Assembly (NCBI GenBank): GCA_963727245.1
Contig: CAVSFO010000016.1
Coordinates: 62,001 to 126,000 of the forward strand
Source of the DNA: JBKQVT01 sp963727245
GTDB taxonomy: Bacteria; Planctomycetota; Planctomycetia; Pirellulales; Thermoguttaceae
Length of the DNA: 64,000 nt
Reading direction: 5' to 3'
The position numbers and the translations under genes were made by a program. The notes beneath the pieces are model-generated. The model saw only the letters and a list, made by a program, of their open reading frames with translations. It searched no databases and was not told the DNA's origin. Below, one piece after another: positions 55,358 through 63,362 of the stretch. Each line of letters begins with the position of its first letter. Within the stretch, counting starts at the first letter, position 1.

Positions 55358-55441
55358 GAACGCCGGCGGCAGAATTATAGCAGAATGGGCCGCTTGGTTT
55401 CCAGACGAGAAATACCGCGCGGATCGCGGAGAAGACCGTGT

Positions 55442-55921
55442 TCACGGCCGCCGGGCCGGACGCCTGGTCTTCTTCACTTCGCCCCGCAGCAGCGCCAACT
55501 TGGCCAACGCCTCGCGGCGGCCCAGCTCGCGAATCGCCACCAGGCCGGCCAGCCGCTCTTTCCGCGGCCGCGCCTTGCCATGCTCCCAATGATAAACCGT
55601 CAGCCCGGAGACGCCCGCCAACTTGCCGTAGTCGGCGGCCGACAACCGCAGGCGATGCCGTTGCGCCTTCACGGAGCGGGGGGAGAAGCGGACGCTCTCC
55701 AGCGATGCTTTCGCGCTCTGCGGCGGCCGGCCCAGGCGCTTCTGCTCCTGGGCCTTCAAGAAGGCGATCTCCTTGCCCTGTTCGCGCAGTTGCCGCTTCA
55801 GTCCGGCGATGTCGCGGCGGTACTGGACGACGGCCTGCTTCGTCGAGGAGATCTGGCTCTTGATCTCGCGCTTGGCCAGCCGGCAGATTTCTTGTCTCAG
55901 CACAACGGCAATGTTTGGCAT
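55442..55921 (-). CDS. Coiled-coil HTH protein
   Basis: About 159 residues. Residues 10-60 are a charged coiled coil (IKSQISSTKQAVVQYRRDI, LKRQLREQGKEIAFLKAQ). Residues 90-130 hold an XRE-type helix-turn-helix (LRLSAADYGKLAGVSGLTV followed by YHWEHGKARPR), and the C terminus is basic (KKTRRPARRP). Probably a DNA-binding protein that dimerises through the coiled coil; no target is indicated. Start ATG at 55921. Confidence 0.75.
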   Translation of the reverse strand: MPNIAVVLRQEICRLAKREIKSQISSTKQAVVQYRRDIAGLKRQLREQGKEIAFLKAQEQKRLGRPPQSAKASLESVRFSPRSVKAQRHRLRLSAADYGKLAGVSGLTVYHWEHGKARPRKERLAGLVAIRELGRREALAKLALLRGEVKKTRRPARRP

Positions 55922-56262
55922 GGCGGTTGGCTCCATCACGTCGATTGATAACGGGCAATTATATACCTGTCGTTCGCCTGGGAAAGGGTATTCCCATTCT
56001 TGAGGTTCGATGGCCAGGCCAAGGCCGTCGCCGCCCGTGGTGGAATGCTGGCCTGTAAAAAATAGGAAGGCCCGCAATTAGCGTTGCAGTCCGATCGCCC
56101 GTTTCGCTGCATCGGGCGAAGTATATACGGCAATCGTACATTCCACGAAAAGGTGTCGGGGTGCTCGCGCAGGCGTCTTCGCCGGAATTTTTCACCGCGT
56201 GCCAGGACCACGCCTTGCGTGGTCTTGGCACGGGTTTCTGCGATCTGCGACGGCGCGGGGGC
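55922..56262. other. Intergenic region, no gene seen
   Basis: About 340 bases between two minus-strand genes. No recognisable gene; mixed composition with an AT-rich patch near 56100-56150. Confidence 0.4.
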
Positions 56263-56973
56263 TCACTTTTTCCCGTCGCCGGCCTTCTTGGCCGCGGCCG
56301 CCTTGGCGAGATCGATGTAGACGTGCTTGCCGCCGCTTTGGCGGGCGACCTTCACCATGAAATCCTCCGCATCCGCCTGCGGACCGACGCCGAACTCGAT
56401 CGTGTTGATGATGGTCCCGGCCCCCCGGTTGTCGATCCGGTCCAATTGCTTGGCTGTGAGCTTCGGATCGTCGCCGTCGCTGAGCCAGTAGATCGCGTCG
56501 GGGCGGAGCTTGATCGCCAGCATCAAGGCGTCCTCGTGGGATGTCCCGCCGTCGGCAACCACCGAGTTGATGAAGTTCTCCGCCGCCGTCTTGTTCTGGT
56601 CCGTGCCGAAGACCAGCCGTCCGGGCTCGCCGGTGGGATTGAAAAGCCGGGGGCGCTCGTTGTAGGAAATGATCTGGAACTGGTGGACCGAATCGACGGT
56701 CTTCAGACTGCGGATCAACTCGGTCTTGACCGCCGCCAGGGCGTTGTGCCCCGGCTCGCCCATGCTCCCGGAGCGATCGAACACGTACACGACCTTGTAC
56801 CCCTCGGCGTCGATGCCGAACAACGAGATCTTGGGCTTTTCGCCGGGCGAGACGGCGGGCGGCTGGCGGCTGGGCAAGGGCTTTTGCGGCTCCGCAGCCG
56901 GCGCCCGCCCGACGGCCAGCCCCACCGCCAACAGTGCCAGGACGATGGTTGTGTTCTGCGTTGTCAATCGCAT
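56263..56973 (-). CDS. Exported vWA-domain protein
   Basis: About 236 residues with a signal peptide (residues 1-27). A von Willebrand A domain fills the rest: the MIDAS motif is VVYVFDRSGSMG near residue 62, followed by GGTSHEDALMLAI with the MIDAS Thr and AIYWLSDGDDP. Such domains bind metal and mediate protein contacts. No MoxR or BatA partner gene is near. The ATG at 56973 begins the signal peptide; a family 3 repeat precedes it. Confidence 0.85.
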   Translation of the reverse strand: MRLTTQNTTIVLALLAVGLAVGRAPAAEPQKPLPSRQPPAVSPGEKPKISLFGIDAEGYKVVYVFDRSGSMGEPGHNALAAVKTELIRSLKTVDSVHQFQIISYNERPRLFNPTGEPGRLVFGTDQNKTAAENFINSVVADGGTSHEDALMLAIKLRPDAIYWLSDGDDPKLTAKQLDRIDNRGAGTIINTIEFGVGPQADAEDFMVKVARQSGGKHVYIDLAKAAAAKKAGDGKK

Positions 56974-56992
56974 GGCGTTCTCCCTGTTCTCG

Positions 56993-57074
56993 TAGGGTGG
57001 GTCGAGCGCAGCGAGCCCCACCAGCCGCGACTCCGCTATTTCTGGTGGGGCTCGCTGCGCTCGACCCACCCTAC
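56993..57074. repeat. Palindromic repeat, family 3
   Basis: TAGGGTGGGTCGAGCGCAGC and GCTGCGCTCGACCCACCCTA, a perfect outer match, with GCGAGCCCCACCA / TGGTGGGGCTCGC inside. It lies between the vWA gene and the XRE gene. Confidence 0.85.
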
Positions 57075-57092
57075 ATCTTCCTCCTTCATCCT

Positions 57093-57611
57093 TTATCCTT
57101 CCTCCTTCATCCTTATTTTATCCTTCTCCACCACCTGGCCGTACATCAGGTCGACGATGCCGCCGATCGTCTGGGCATGGTTGCTTTCCAGGAGCACGTC
57201 GAGCTTGTCGTGAAGCTCGCGATTGCGATTCATCTGCTGGACGGCCGCCAACGCGCCTTCTCGGGTCAAGGCGCCGCCGGCGGCGACGCGGCTGTGCAAT
57301 TCGTCGAAGTCGGCCTCGCGCCACCCCTCGAACAAGTCGCCCTGGCTCTGCAGCACTTCCTCGACCAGCGGGTTGGTCTGGCGATCGAAGCGCCGATAGA
57401 GCAACTGGGCGGGATCGACGAAGAACTCGTCCACGGAGACGCCCAACCCGTCGGCCAGACGATGGAGGGTGCGCGGGTGCGGCTTGTGGCCGCCAGCGGT
57501 GATGCCGCGGATGGTCCGCTCGTCGACACCGGTCTGTTGGGCCACCTCGTGGAGGGAGAGTTTGGCGTAGGCCATCAGCCGCAGCAGGTTGGATCCGGCG
57601 TGCTCGGGCAT
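57093..57611 (-). CDS. XRE-type transcriptional regulator
   Basis: About 172 residues. The N-terminal 65 residues are a Cro/C1-type helix-turn-helix (LSLHEVAQQTGVDERTIRGI, LHRLADGLGVSVDEFF). The helical C-terminal part (EEVLQSQGDLFEGWREADF) is not assigned. Short spacing from the terminator and RNA candidate upstream suggests that leader may control it. Start ATG at 57611. Confidence 0.8.
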   Translation of the reverse strand: MPEHAGSNLLRLMAYAKLSLHEVAQQTGVDERTIRGITAGGHKPHPRTLHRLADGLGVSVDEFFVDPAQLLYRRFDRQTNPLVEEVLQSQGDLFEGWREADFDELHSRVAAGGALTREGALAAVQQMNRNRELHDKLDVLLESNHAQTIGGIVDLMYGQVVEKDKIRMKEEG

Positions 57612-57658
57612 GTACCTATGTATATCGCCGGAGCGGCCGGCCGTCAAGGGGGCGCACG

Positions 57659-57703
57659 AAAAAAGCCCGCTACACGCCTGTCAGGTGTCGGCGTGTCACG
57701 GGC
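57659..57703 (-). terminator. Rho-independent terminator
   Basis: On the minus strand GCCCGTGACACGCC (57703-57690), loop GACACCTGACA, GGCGTGTAGCGGGC, then six T (57664-57659). Twelve of fourteen stem positions pair. It ends the RNA candidate and lies 48 bases before the XRE start. Confidence 0.8.
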
Positions 57704-57790
57704 TTCCACCGCGGGAGTCTACCTGACGCCTCGTGCGGTGTCCCTGCCAGGGGGCCGGCGGCGAGGCAGCCGCACCAAACGCCCTGGCTA
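57659..57790 (-). ncRNA. Candidate structured RNA of about 130 nt
   Basis: A sigma70-type promoter (57797-57825) and the terminator frame about 130 bases without a reading frame. Paired segments read on the minus strand: GCCAGGG / CCCTGGC, GTGCGG / CCGCAC, and GTCAGGT with ACCTGAC, the latter lying in the terminator loop, so a pseudoknot or a switch between two states is possible. It does not match SRP RNA (no GGAAG-AGCAG loop) or any riboswitch I can name. It could be a free small RNA or the leader of the XRE gene. Confidence 0.45.
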
Positions 57791-57796
57791 TTAGAA

Positions 57797-57825
57797 CTAT
57801 AGCTTGTCGGGCCAAGAAAGGCAAG
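57797..57825 (-). promoter_or_regulatory. Promoter of the RNA candidate
   Basis: On the minus strand TTGCCT (57825-57820), 17 bases, TATAGT (57802-57797). Confidence 0.6.
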
Positions 57826-57838
57826 TCGGTCGAAATTA

Positions 57839-58676
57839 TCAGGTTTTCGGCTCAGCGGCCTCGGCCAGCCAGGGGTTGGGCCAATCGCCCCAGTGCTCCA
57901 GATAGAGCCGGTAGGCGGCCGCCTGGGGGGCCTTTTGCTCGAGCCAGGTCTTGGTCTCGGCGATGATTTGCTGCTCGGTTTCCAACGCAAGCTGGCCGAT
58001 CAGCACCCGGCTGCGGAGGAAAACGAAGTAGGTGTCCAGGAACGTCGCAGCGGCAGTAGTCGTGGATTTCTTCCAGCCGGCCGGCATCGTAAAGGTCTTG
58101 CACCATGTCGCCGTGGACATCCATCTTTCCCGGTTTTCCCAGCAGATTGGCCGCCAGGCTCAAGCCGCCGTTAAAGCGCGTGCCGCCGAAGTTCGTCAGC
58201 AACTCGCAGAGGTCGGTGTGGGCGGCGACGTTGTAACGGTTGCGGGGTTGTTCGGCCGCTCGCGCCGAGGCGGAAAACCAGCCCGGCAGCGACAGCCCGT
58301 AACGAAAGGCCGCCAACTCCAGCAGCGGCAAGTCGAAACCGCGGCCGTTGAAGCTGACCAGCGTGGGGCGATGGTAGCGCTCCCAGCCCCGCCAAAAGTT
58401 TTCGGTGATGACGTGCGGGCGGTAGCGCGGCTCGTCCAGGACAACCAGGTCCGCCAGGCGGAAGTCGGCCGACACCTTGGCCACGGCCACGGATATTGGC
58501 ACTTGGAACGTGTAGGGGATAAAATCGTTGTCGTATTTCTCCATCAATTCCGCCCGATAACGCCGCACCGCCTCGGCCGGCTCCAGCGACTCGCCTGCGT
58601 AGCGGAGCTTGGCAACCAGGCGGGCATCGGCTACGCTTTCGATGTCGAACACCAGGTAACGGATCGAATTGGCCAT
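57839..58676 (-). CDS. PolB-type 3'-5' exonuclease-like protein, one frameshift
   Basis: About 279 residues after skipping one base near 58040. RNase H-like fold with the exonuclease motifs: LVFDIESVADARLV (Asp-x-Glu), VSFNGRGFDLPLLE and, after the shift, EIHDYCRCDVLDTYFVFLR (Tyr/Asp motif III). It matches the predicted exonuclease family related to the proofreading domain of DNA polymerase B, found as a stand-alone protein. The ATG at 58676 is back to back with pepT, so they share a divergent control region. Confidence 0.82.
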
Positions 58677-58699
58677 TGTATGCTCAGAAAGGGGAGAAG

Positions 58700-59939
58700 A
58701 TGGATTCCCAGCGGCTCTTACAGCGCTTCCTGCGCTATGTGCGGATCGACACCACGGCCCAGGCCGAAACCGACGACTATCCCAGCTCGCCCGGCCAAAT
58801 CGAGCTAGGCCGTCTGCTGGTCGACGAACTTCAGGCCATCGGCATCGCGGAGGCCCGGCAGGACGGCCATGGCATCGTTCTAGCAACAATACCGGCAACC
58901 ATCAATGGCTCCCCCCCCGTCATCGCACTTTGCGCCCATCTGGACACCTCGCCGGAAACCAGCGGCAAGGGGGTCAAGCCGCAGGTGATCCGCAACTACC
59001 CCGGCGGCAACATCGTCTTGCCCGGCGACCCCGGCCCGGTGATTCGCCAGTCCGACAACCCGGAGCTGGGCGGTCTGCTGGGGCGGACCCTGATTACCAG
59101 CGACGGCACCACGCTGCTGGGGGCCGACGACAAGGCGGGCGTGGCCATTATCATGGAAACGGCCGCCTGGCTCGGGGAACATCCTGAGGTTCGCCATGGA
59201 CCGCTACGGCTCTGTTTCACCTGCGACGAGGAGATCGGCCGCGGCGTCGACCACCTCGCTCCCGGCCAGATCGGCGCCGTGGCCTGTTACACGCTCGACG
59301 GCCAGGGGAGCGATCTGATCGAACGTCGAGACCTTCTCGGCCGATCTGGCCGAAGTGACCGTCCGCGGCGTGAACATCCACCCCTCGATCGCCAAGGGAC
59401 GCATGAGCAATGCGGTGCGGGCGGCGGCCCGGTTTCTCGACCAGCTGCCGCAGGATCGACTCTCGCCGGAGACCACCGCCGACCGCCAGGGGTTCTTGCA
59501 CCCTTATCAAATCAGCGGCGGGGTGGCCGAAGTCAAGCTGCACATCCTCCTGCGCAACTTCGTCGCGGCGAAGCTGGACGATCTGGCGGCGCTGCTCCGG
59601 GAGGCGGCGGCCACGGCGGCCAAGGAGTTTCCCGGCGGACAAATCGAGGTCCAGATCACGCGGCAGTACCGCAACATGGCCGAAGGGCTGCGCCGCGAGC
59701 CGCGTGCGGTCGCCTACGCCCAGCAGGCGCTGGAGCGATTGCACCACCAGGCCAAGCTGACGATCGTCCGCGGCGGGACCGATGGTTCCCGGCTCACCGA
59801 GCTTGGGCTGCCGACGCCGAACCTCGCTTGCGGCGCCTATGCCGCCCATTCGCCCTTGGAATGGGCCTGTCTGGAGGAAATGGTCCTGTCGGTCCAGTGG
59901 CTGGTTGCGCTGGCGGAAATCTGGGCGGAAGAGAAATGA
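58700..59939 (+). CDS. pepT: Peptidase T (tripeptide aminopeptidase), one frameshift
   Basis: About 412 residues after skipping one base near 59325. M20-family zinc aminopeptidase. Visible metal ligands and catalytic residues: CAHLDTSPE (His, Asp), LLGADDKAGVA (Asp), CFTCDEEIGRG (Glu pair) and YTLDGQ. The second-frame part reads VETFSADLAEVTVRGVNIHP and GGTDGSRLTELGLPTPNLACG, the usual C-terminal block. The ATG at 58700 has GGGGAG upstream. It releases N-terminal residues from tripeptides. Confidence 0.9.
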
Positions 59940-59940
59940 C

Positions 59941-61101
59941 TCACTTCGCCCCGACGAGGTGTTCGGCCTCCTCGCCCTCGAACTCGCCCTGCTCGTCGTC
60001 GTCGGACAGGTCCGCGTGTTCCAGCGGTCCGGCGGCCCCCCGGCGACTGCCCGGATAAAACAGTTCGACGGCGGCCAGGAACTGTTCCAGGTTCGGGGAG
60101 GGATCCAATTGCCGGGCCTCGCCTTGGAGCTTCTCCCGCAACTCGTAGACCTGGTGCCGGCCCAACGGCCAACGGACGGTCATGATGTCGTTGATCTCGT
60201 TGAGCAGTTGGTAGACGCGGGCCCGGGTCAGTCCCATCGCCCGCGCCGCCTGTCGAACACTGGTGATGGGGGCCGAGATTCCCAGGCGATTCTCCGCCAG
60301 GTTGGCGATCTGCTGAGTGGCATCGATGCGGACCTGCTCCAGCAGGGGACTGACGAGGTTGTCGAAGATCGCGGCGGTCTCGGGCACACCCGGGGTTTGC
60401 AGGGCCTGCCCGATCCATTGTTCGACGCGGTCAATCCGCCGGGGGGCGATCCGCACCACGAGGTCTTCCTGGACGCCCATGTTGGCCACCAGGCAGTGCA
60501 GGCCATGGAAGACTTCGAGGATGGCGCGGATGCGTTTCTCGCCGTGGGTCTTCATGGCCCGGATTTCGCCCAACGTGTACTGGGTGTAAAACTCCAGGGG
60601 CGTGTTCCAGATGACGCGGGTCATGTGTTGCAGGCTGCGGGCGAAGCGGCCCAGTTTTTCCCCGCCCAACCCGTGTTTGACCACGCTGGCCCGCCACTGG
60701 CTCCAAAGGACCTCGGAGACGGCGGCCGGATTGAAACCGTTTCCGCCTGTCCCGGAGCCGTTGGCGCCCGCCTCTTTCTTGGGAAAATTCACAATTTCCG
60801 TGGGCAGCTCGGAGGGATCGGTGTTGGCCGCCCGCGCCAAGAGCTTCACAAAGGAACACATTTTTTTCTGGCCGATCCCCGGCGTATTGGACAGCTCGGC
60901 AAAAGGCACGCCCAGCAGGTCCTCCAGCGTGCGGCCCAAAAAGGCCAGCGGCAACCGGCGATCCGTCGGCAACGCCCAGTAAGCCAAGGGCTTTTTACGA
61001 TGATCGGCGTATTGATCCGACAAGAGGATCTTGCGGAGGCCCTCGAAGCGGCTGATGACCTGGAGTTCCTCCACCGACGCCGTTTTGCTCAATTTCATCA
61101 T
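59941..61101 (-). CDS. Conserved HhH/HTH protein of unknown function
   Basis: About 386 residues. Near residue 65 a helix-hairpin-helix-like block reads LSNTPGIGQKKM, and near residue 310 a helix-turn-helix with SVRQAARAMGLTRARVYQLL, resembling sigma-region-4 or Fis-like helices. The middle is helical. Both elements suggest DNA binding, and the acidic C-terminal tail (LSDDDEQGEFEGEEAEH) suggests a contact with polymerase or another protein. GAGGAG precedes the ATG at 61101. I do not recognise a named family. Convergent with pepT. Confidence 0.65.
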   Translation of the reverse strand: MMKLSKTASVEELQVISRFEGLRKILLSDQYADHRKKPLAYWALPTDRRLPLAFLGRTLEDLLGVPFAELSNTPGIGQKKMCSFVKLLARAANTDPSELPTEIVNFPKKEAGANGSGTGGNGFNPAAVSEVLWSQWRASVVKHGLGGEKLGRFARSLQHMTRVIWNTPLEFYTQYTLGEIRAMKTHGEKRIRAILEVFHGLHCLVANMGVQEDLVVRIAPRRIDRVEQWIGQALQTPGVPETAAIFDNLVSPLLEQVRIDATQQIANLAENRLGISAPITSVRQAARAMGLTRARVYQLLNEINDIMTVRWPLGRHQVYELREKLQGEARQLDPSPNLEQFLAAVELFYPGSRRGAAGPLEHADLSDDDEQGEFEGEEAEHLVGAK

Positions 61102-61634
61102 GACTGACTCCTCTTCTACGATTCCAGTATCTCGGGAGGATACTTCTCTTGGGGAAAATCGGCCCAGCGGGCGCTCGAAGAAACAGCCCGCCTCAAGGCC
61201 GGATTTTCTCTCCCCTTCCTGCACATATTCTTTCACTGTGCAACCTTCTCGGTCAAGGGGGTCTCAAGAAAATTTTCCGCAAACGTGCAAAACAACAGGG
61301 CGGAACGCCAAAAATCGTGTCTCCGCCGCGACCCTCATTTTCCTACGGACACAGCAGTCAAAATGTTTGCGAACCATTAGATAGCAACTCTAGCATCATT
61401 CCTTCCGGCAGCCCCCGGCAACCCGTTTTCGCCACGGTATTGTGACAGGCCGGGCAGTTTTTTCTTCTACACCGGAGCCCAGCGCCGGTACTCAACCACC
61501 CCGGAACATGGTAAACTCGAAGCTGTGCGAATCGCCCCGGCCGCGATCTTTGCCCACCGGGAGGCGAGGCCCCCCGAGAGCGGTTCGCCGGCCCCTGAGG
61601 TACACTGCCCGTGGCAAGCCGCGGCGCGGAAAAG
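61102..61634. other. Divergent intergenic region
   Basis: About 530 bases, AT-richer than average around 61230-61400, between two divergent genes. Presumably holds both promoters. No gene recognised. Confidence 0.45.
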
Positions 61635-62103
61635 ATGGTCTGCCGCCAATGCCACGCGGTGCTCGACGCCGGCGACCAGTTTTGCCGTCAATGCGGCGTC
61701 TCCACCGCCGATGCGATCCTGTTGCCCGGCGAGAGCGACGCGGGCCCGCCACAACCGAGGCCGAGGCGTTCCTCTCGGATTGGATTGTCAGTTTTGCTGG
61801 GCAAAGGTCACGCGGGCCCGCCGCCGCGGCCTTCACCCGCCGCGGCCCCCCGCCGGCCCGAGCAGCGCGTGCCATTTTGGGAAAACGTCTGGGTCGTGCT
61901 GGTCATGCTCCTCGGGGTCGTGGGGCCGCTGGCCTTGCCGATGCTGTGGCGGAGCCGGCAGTTTACCCTTTTTTGGAAGATCGTGCTGACGGTCGTCGTC
62001 GTCGCCATCACCGCGCTGATCGTCGCCGTCCTCTACGACTACTGCCAGCAAATGGCGACCTCGCTCAATCGCGCGCTGCGCCTTGAGCAGCGCACGGCGT
62101 TAG
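61635..62103 (+). CDS. Zinc-ribbon membrane protein, 3' end uncertain
   Basis: About 155 residues. An N-terminal zinc ribbon (MVCRQCHAVLDAG and QFCRQCGVS), a Pro/Arg-rich linker and two membrane spans (NVWVVLVMLLGVVGPLALPM and IVLTVVVVAITALIVAVLY). The frame is not closed where expected but runs on antisense through the histidine kinase and panD genes, which is not credible. A one-base shift just before 62101 would give a TAG there, next to the end of the convergent kinase gene. Function unknown. Confidence 0.55.
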
Positions 62104-62807
62104 TCCCGGTGGGCCAGCGGCAGCTCGACGGTAATGCGGGTGCCTTCGCCCGGCGCACTGCGAACACTGCACTTGCCCCCCAACAAACGCACCCGCTGCC
62201 GGATCCCCTCCAAGCCGTAGCAGCCGTCCTTCACCTTGGCGGGGTCGAAACCGATCCCCCAGTCGCGAATCTCCAGGCGAAGCTGATCGGCGTGCTGCCG
62301 CAAGCCGACGCGGATCTTGGGACTCTTGCTGTGTTTGCAGGCGTTGGTCAGCGCCTCCTGGCTGACGCGGTAAATGGCGTTTTCCAGGATGGCAGGCAGC
62401 CGGTCGAACTCGACCTTGGTGTGATATTCGATCTGCGGCCCCTTCTGGCGGCTCACCTCATGGACCAGATGGGCAATCGCCGGCACCACCCCCGATTCAT
62501 CCAGCACCGGGGGCCTCACGCCGCCGATCAGGCGGCGGGCCTCCAAATGACCCTGGCGGAGCATCGTCATGCCGGCGTCAAACGCCTCCGCGGCCCCCTG
62601 CGGATCAGTCTCCTTGAGGCGCGCGAAGGTCTGGAGCTGCATGATGGCCCCGGCCAACTGCTGGGCCAGGCCGTCGTGGATTTCAAAGGCGATGATCTGC
62701 CGTTCGTGATCGCTGGCGTCCAGCAACTGCTTGAGCATGCGCAGCTCTTTCCGCAACGCCGCCTCGCCCTGGCTGACGCCCCTGTCACGATCGCGATCGC
62801 CAATCAT
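62100..62807 (-). CDS. Soluble sensor histidine kinase (HisKA_3 type)
   Basis: 235 residues. A short coiled coil leads to the HisKA_3 dimerisation helix with phospho-acceptor His44 in AFEIHDGLAQQLAG, then a HATPase domain: N box TNACKHS, G1 DWGIGFDP, G2 GLEGIRQRVRLLGG. No sensor or membrane domain is present, so the signal must come from a partner protein or a bound ligand. No response regulator lies next to it; panD is immediately upstream on the same strand. Confidence 0.9.
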   Translation of the reverse strand: MIGDRDRDRGVSQGEAALRKELRMLKQLLDASDHERQIIAFEIHDGLAQQLAGAIMQLQTFARLKETDPQGAAEAFDAGMTMLRQGHLEARRLIGGVRPPVLDESGVVPAIAHLVHEVSRQKGPQIEYHTKVEFDRLPAILENAIYRVSQEALTNACKHSKSPKIRVGLRQHADQLRLEIRDWGIGFDPAKVKDGCYGLEGIRQRVRLLGGKCSVRSAPGEGTRITVELPLAHRD

Positions 62808-62852
62808 CAGCTACCTCGGATTCGTCCGCCGCACCGATCGCAGCCGCCGCGG

Positions 62853-63206
62853 CTACTTTGCGATCGGCCGGTTGTTGTCGTCGACGTGGACGACGATCGG
62901 CCGCAGCGCGGCGGCCTCCGCCGCCGACGCCGCGGCGTAGGCAAGGACCACCACCTTGTCGCCGCGAACCCCCAGCCGTGCGGCCGGACCGTTCAACAGC
63001 ATGGTGCCCGAGCCGGCCGGCGCCGCAATCACGTACGTCACCAATCGCTCGCCATTGTTGAGGTTCAGCACGTGGACCTGTTCGCCGGGCAAGAGGTCGG
63101 CGGCCGACATCAGGTCGCGGTCGATGGCGATGCTCCCCTCGTAGTCCAACTCCGTGCCGGTCAGAGTGGCGCGATGGATCTTGGACCTCAACATGAACCG
63201 CTGCAC
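62853..63206 (-). CDS. panD: Aspartate 1-decarboxylase
   Basis: 117 residues. Makes beta-alanine for pantothenate and CoA. The pyruvoyl enzyme cleaves itself between Gly and Ser in the motif YEGSI (residues 22-26), which is present, with the N-terminal LRSKIHRATLTG. The GTG at 63206 gives the expected distance to that site. The C terminus has an Ala-rich stretch. Likely cotranscribed with the histidine kinase 45 bases downstream. Confidence 0.93.
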   Translation of the reverse strand: MQRFMLRSKIHRATLTGTELDYEGSIAIDRDLMSAADLLPGEQVHVLNLNNGERLVTYVIAAPAGSGTMLLNGPAARLGVRGDKVVVLAYAAASAAEAAALRPIVVHVDDNNRPIAK

Positions 63207-63362
63207 GCGACTGCCTCCCGGTCAAACCATGGGACTGCCCGCCCCACTCCAAGGGGCCATCACCTTTAGTATCGCATGGCCGGGGGGCTTTTTCAACGAC
63301 CGGGACTGCACGCGGCGCGACCCCCCCGCTGCGCCCGTTCAAGGCGCCGCACCCGAAACGAC

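Noticed and set aside
2780..57074. Repeated palindromes as a CRISPR array
   Set aside because: Copies are kilobases apart, differ in length and are not separated by regular spacers; no cas gene is present.
57659..57790. Signal recognition particle RNA
   Set aside because: GTCAGG and GGAAG occur, but not in the conserved order and spacing of the SRP apical loop.
61611..63269. Single long plus-strand protein from the zinc ribbon to beyond panD
   Set aside because: Beyond 62100 it is antisense to a good histidine kinase and panD; the open frame is most simply a missing stop through a one-base error.
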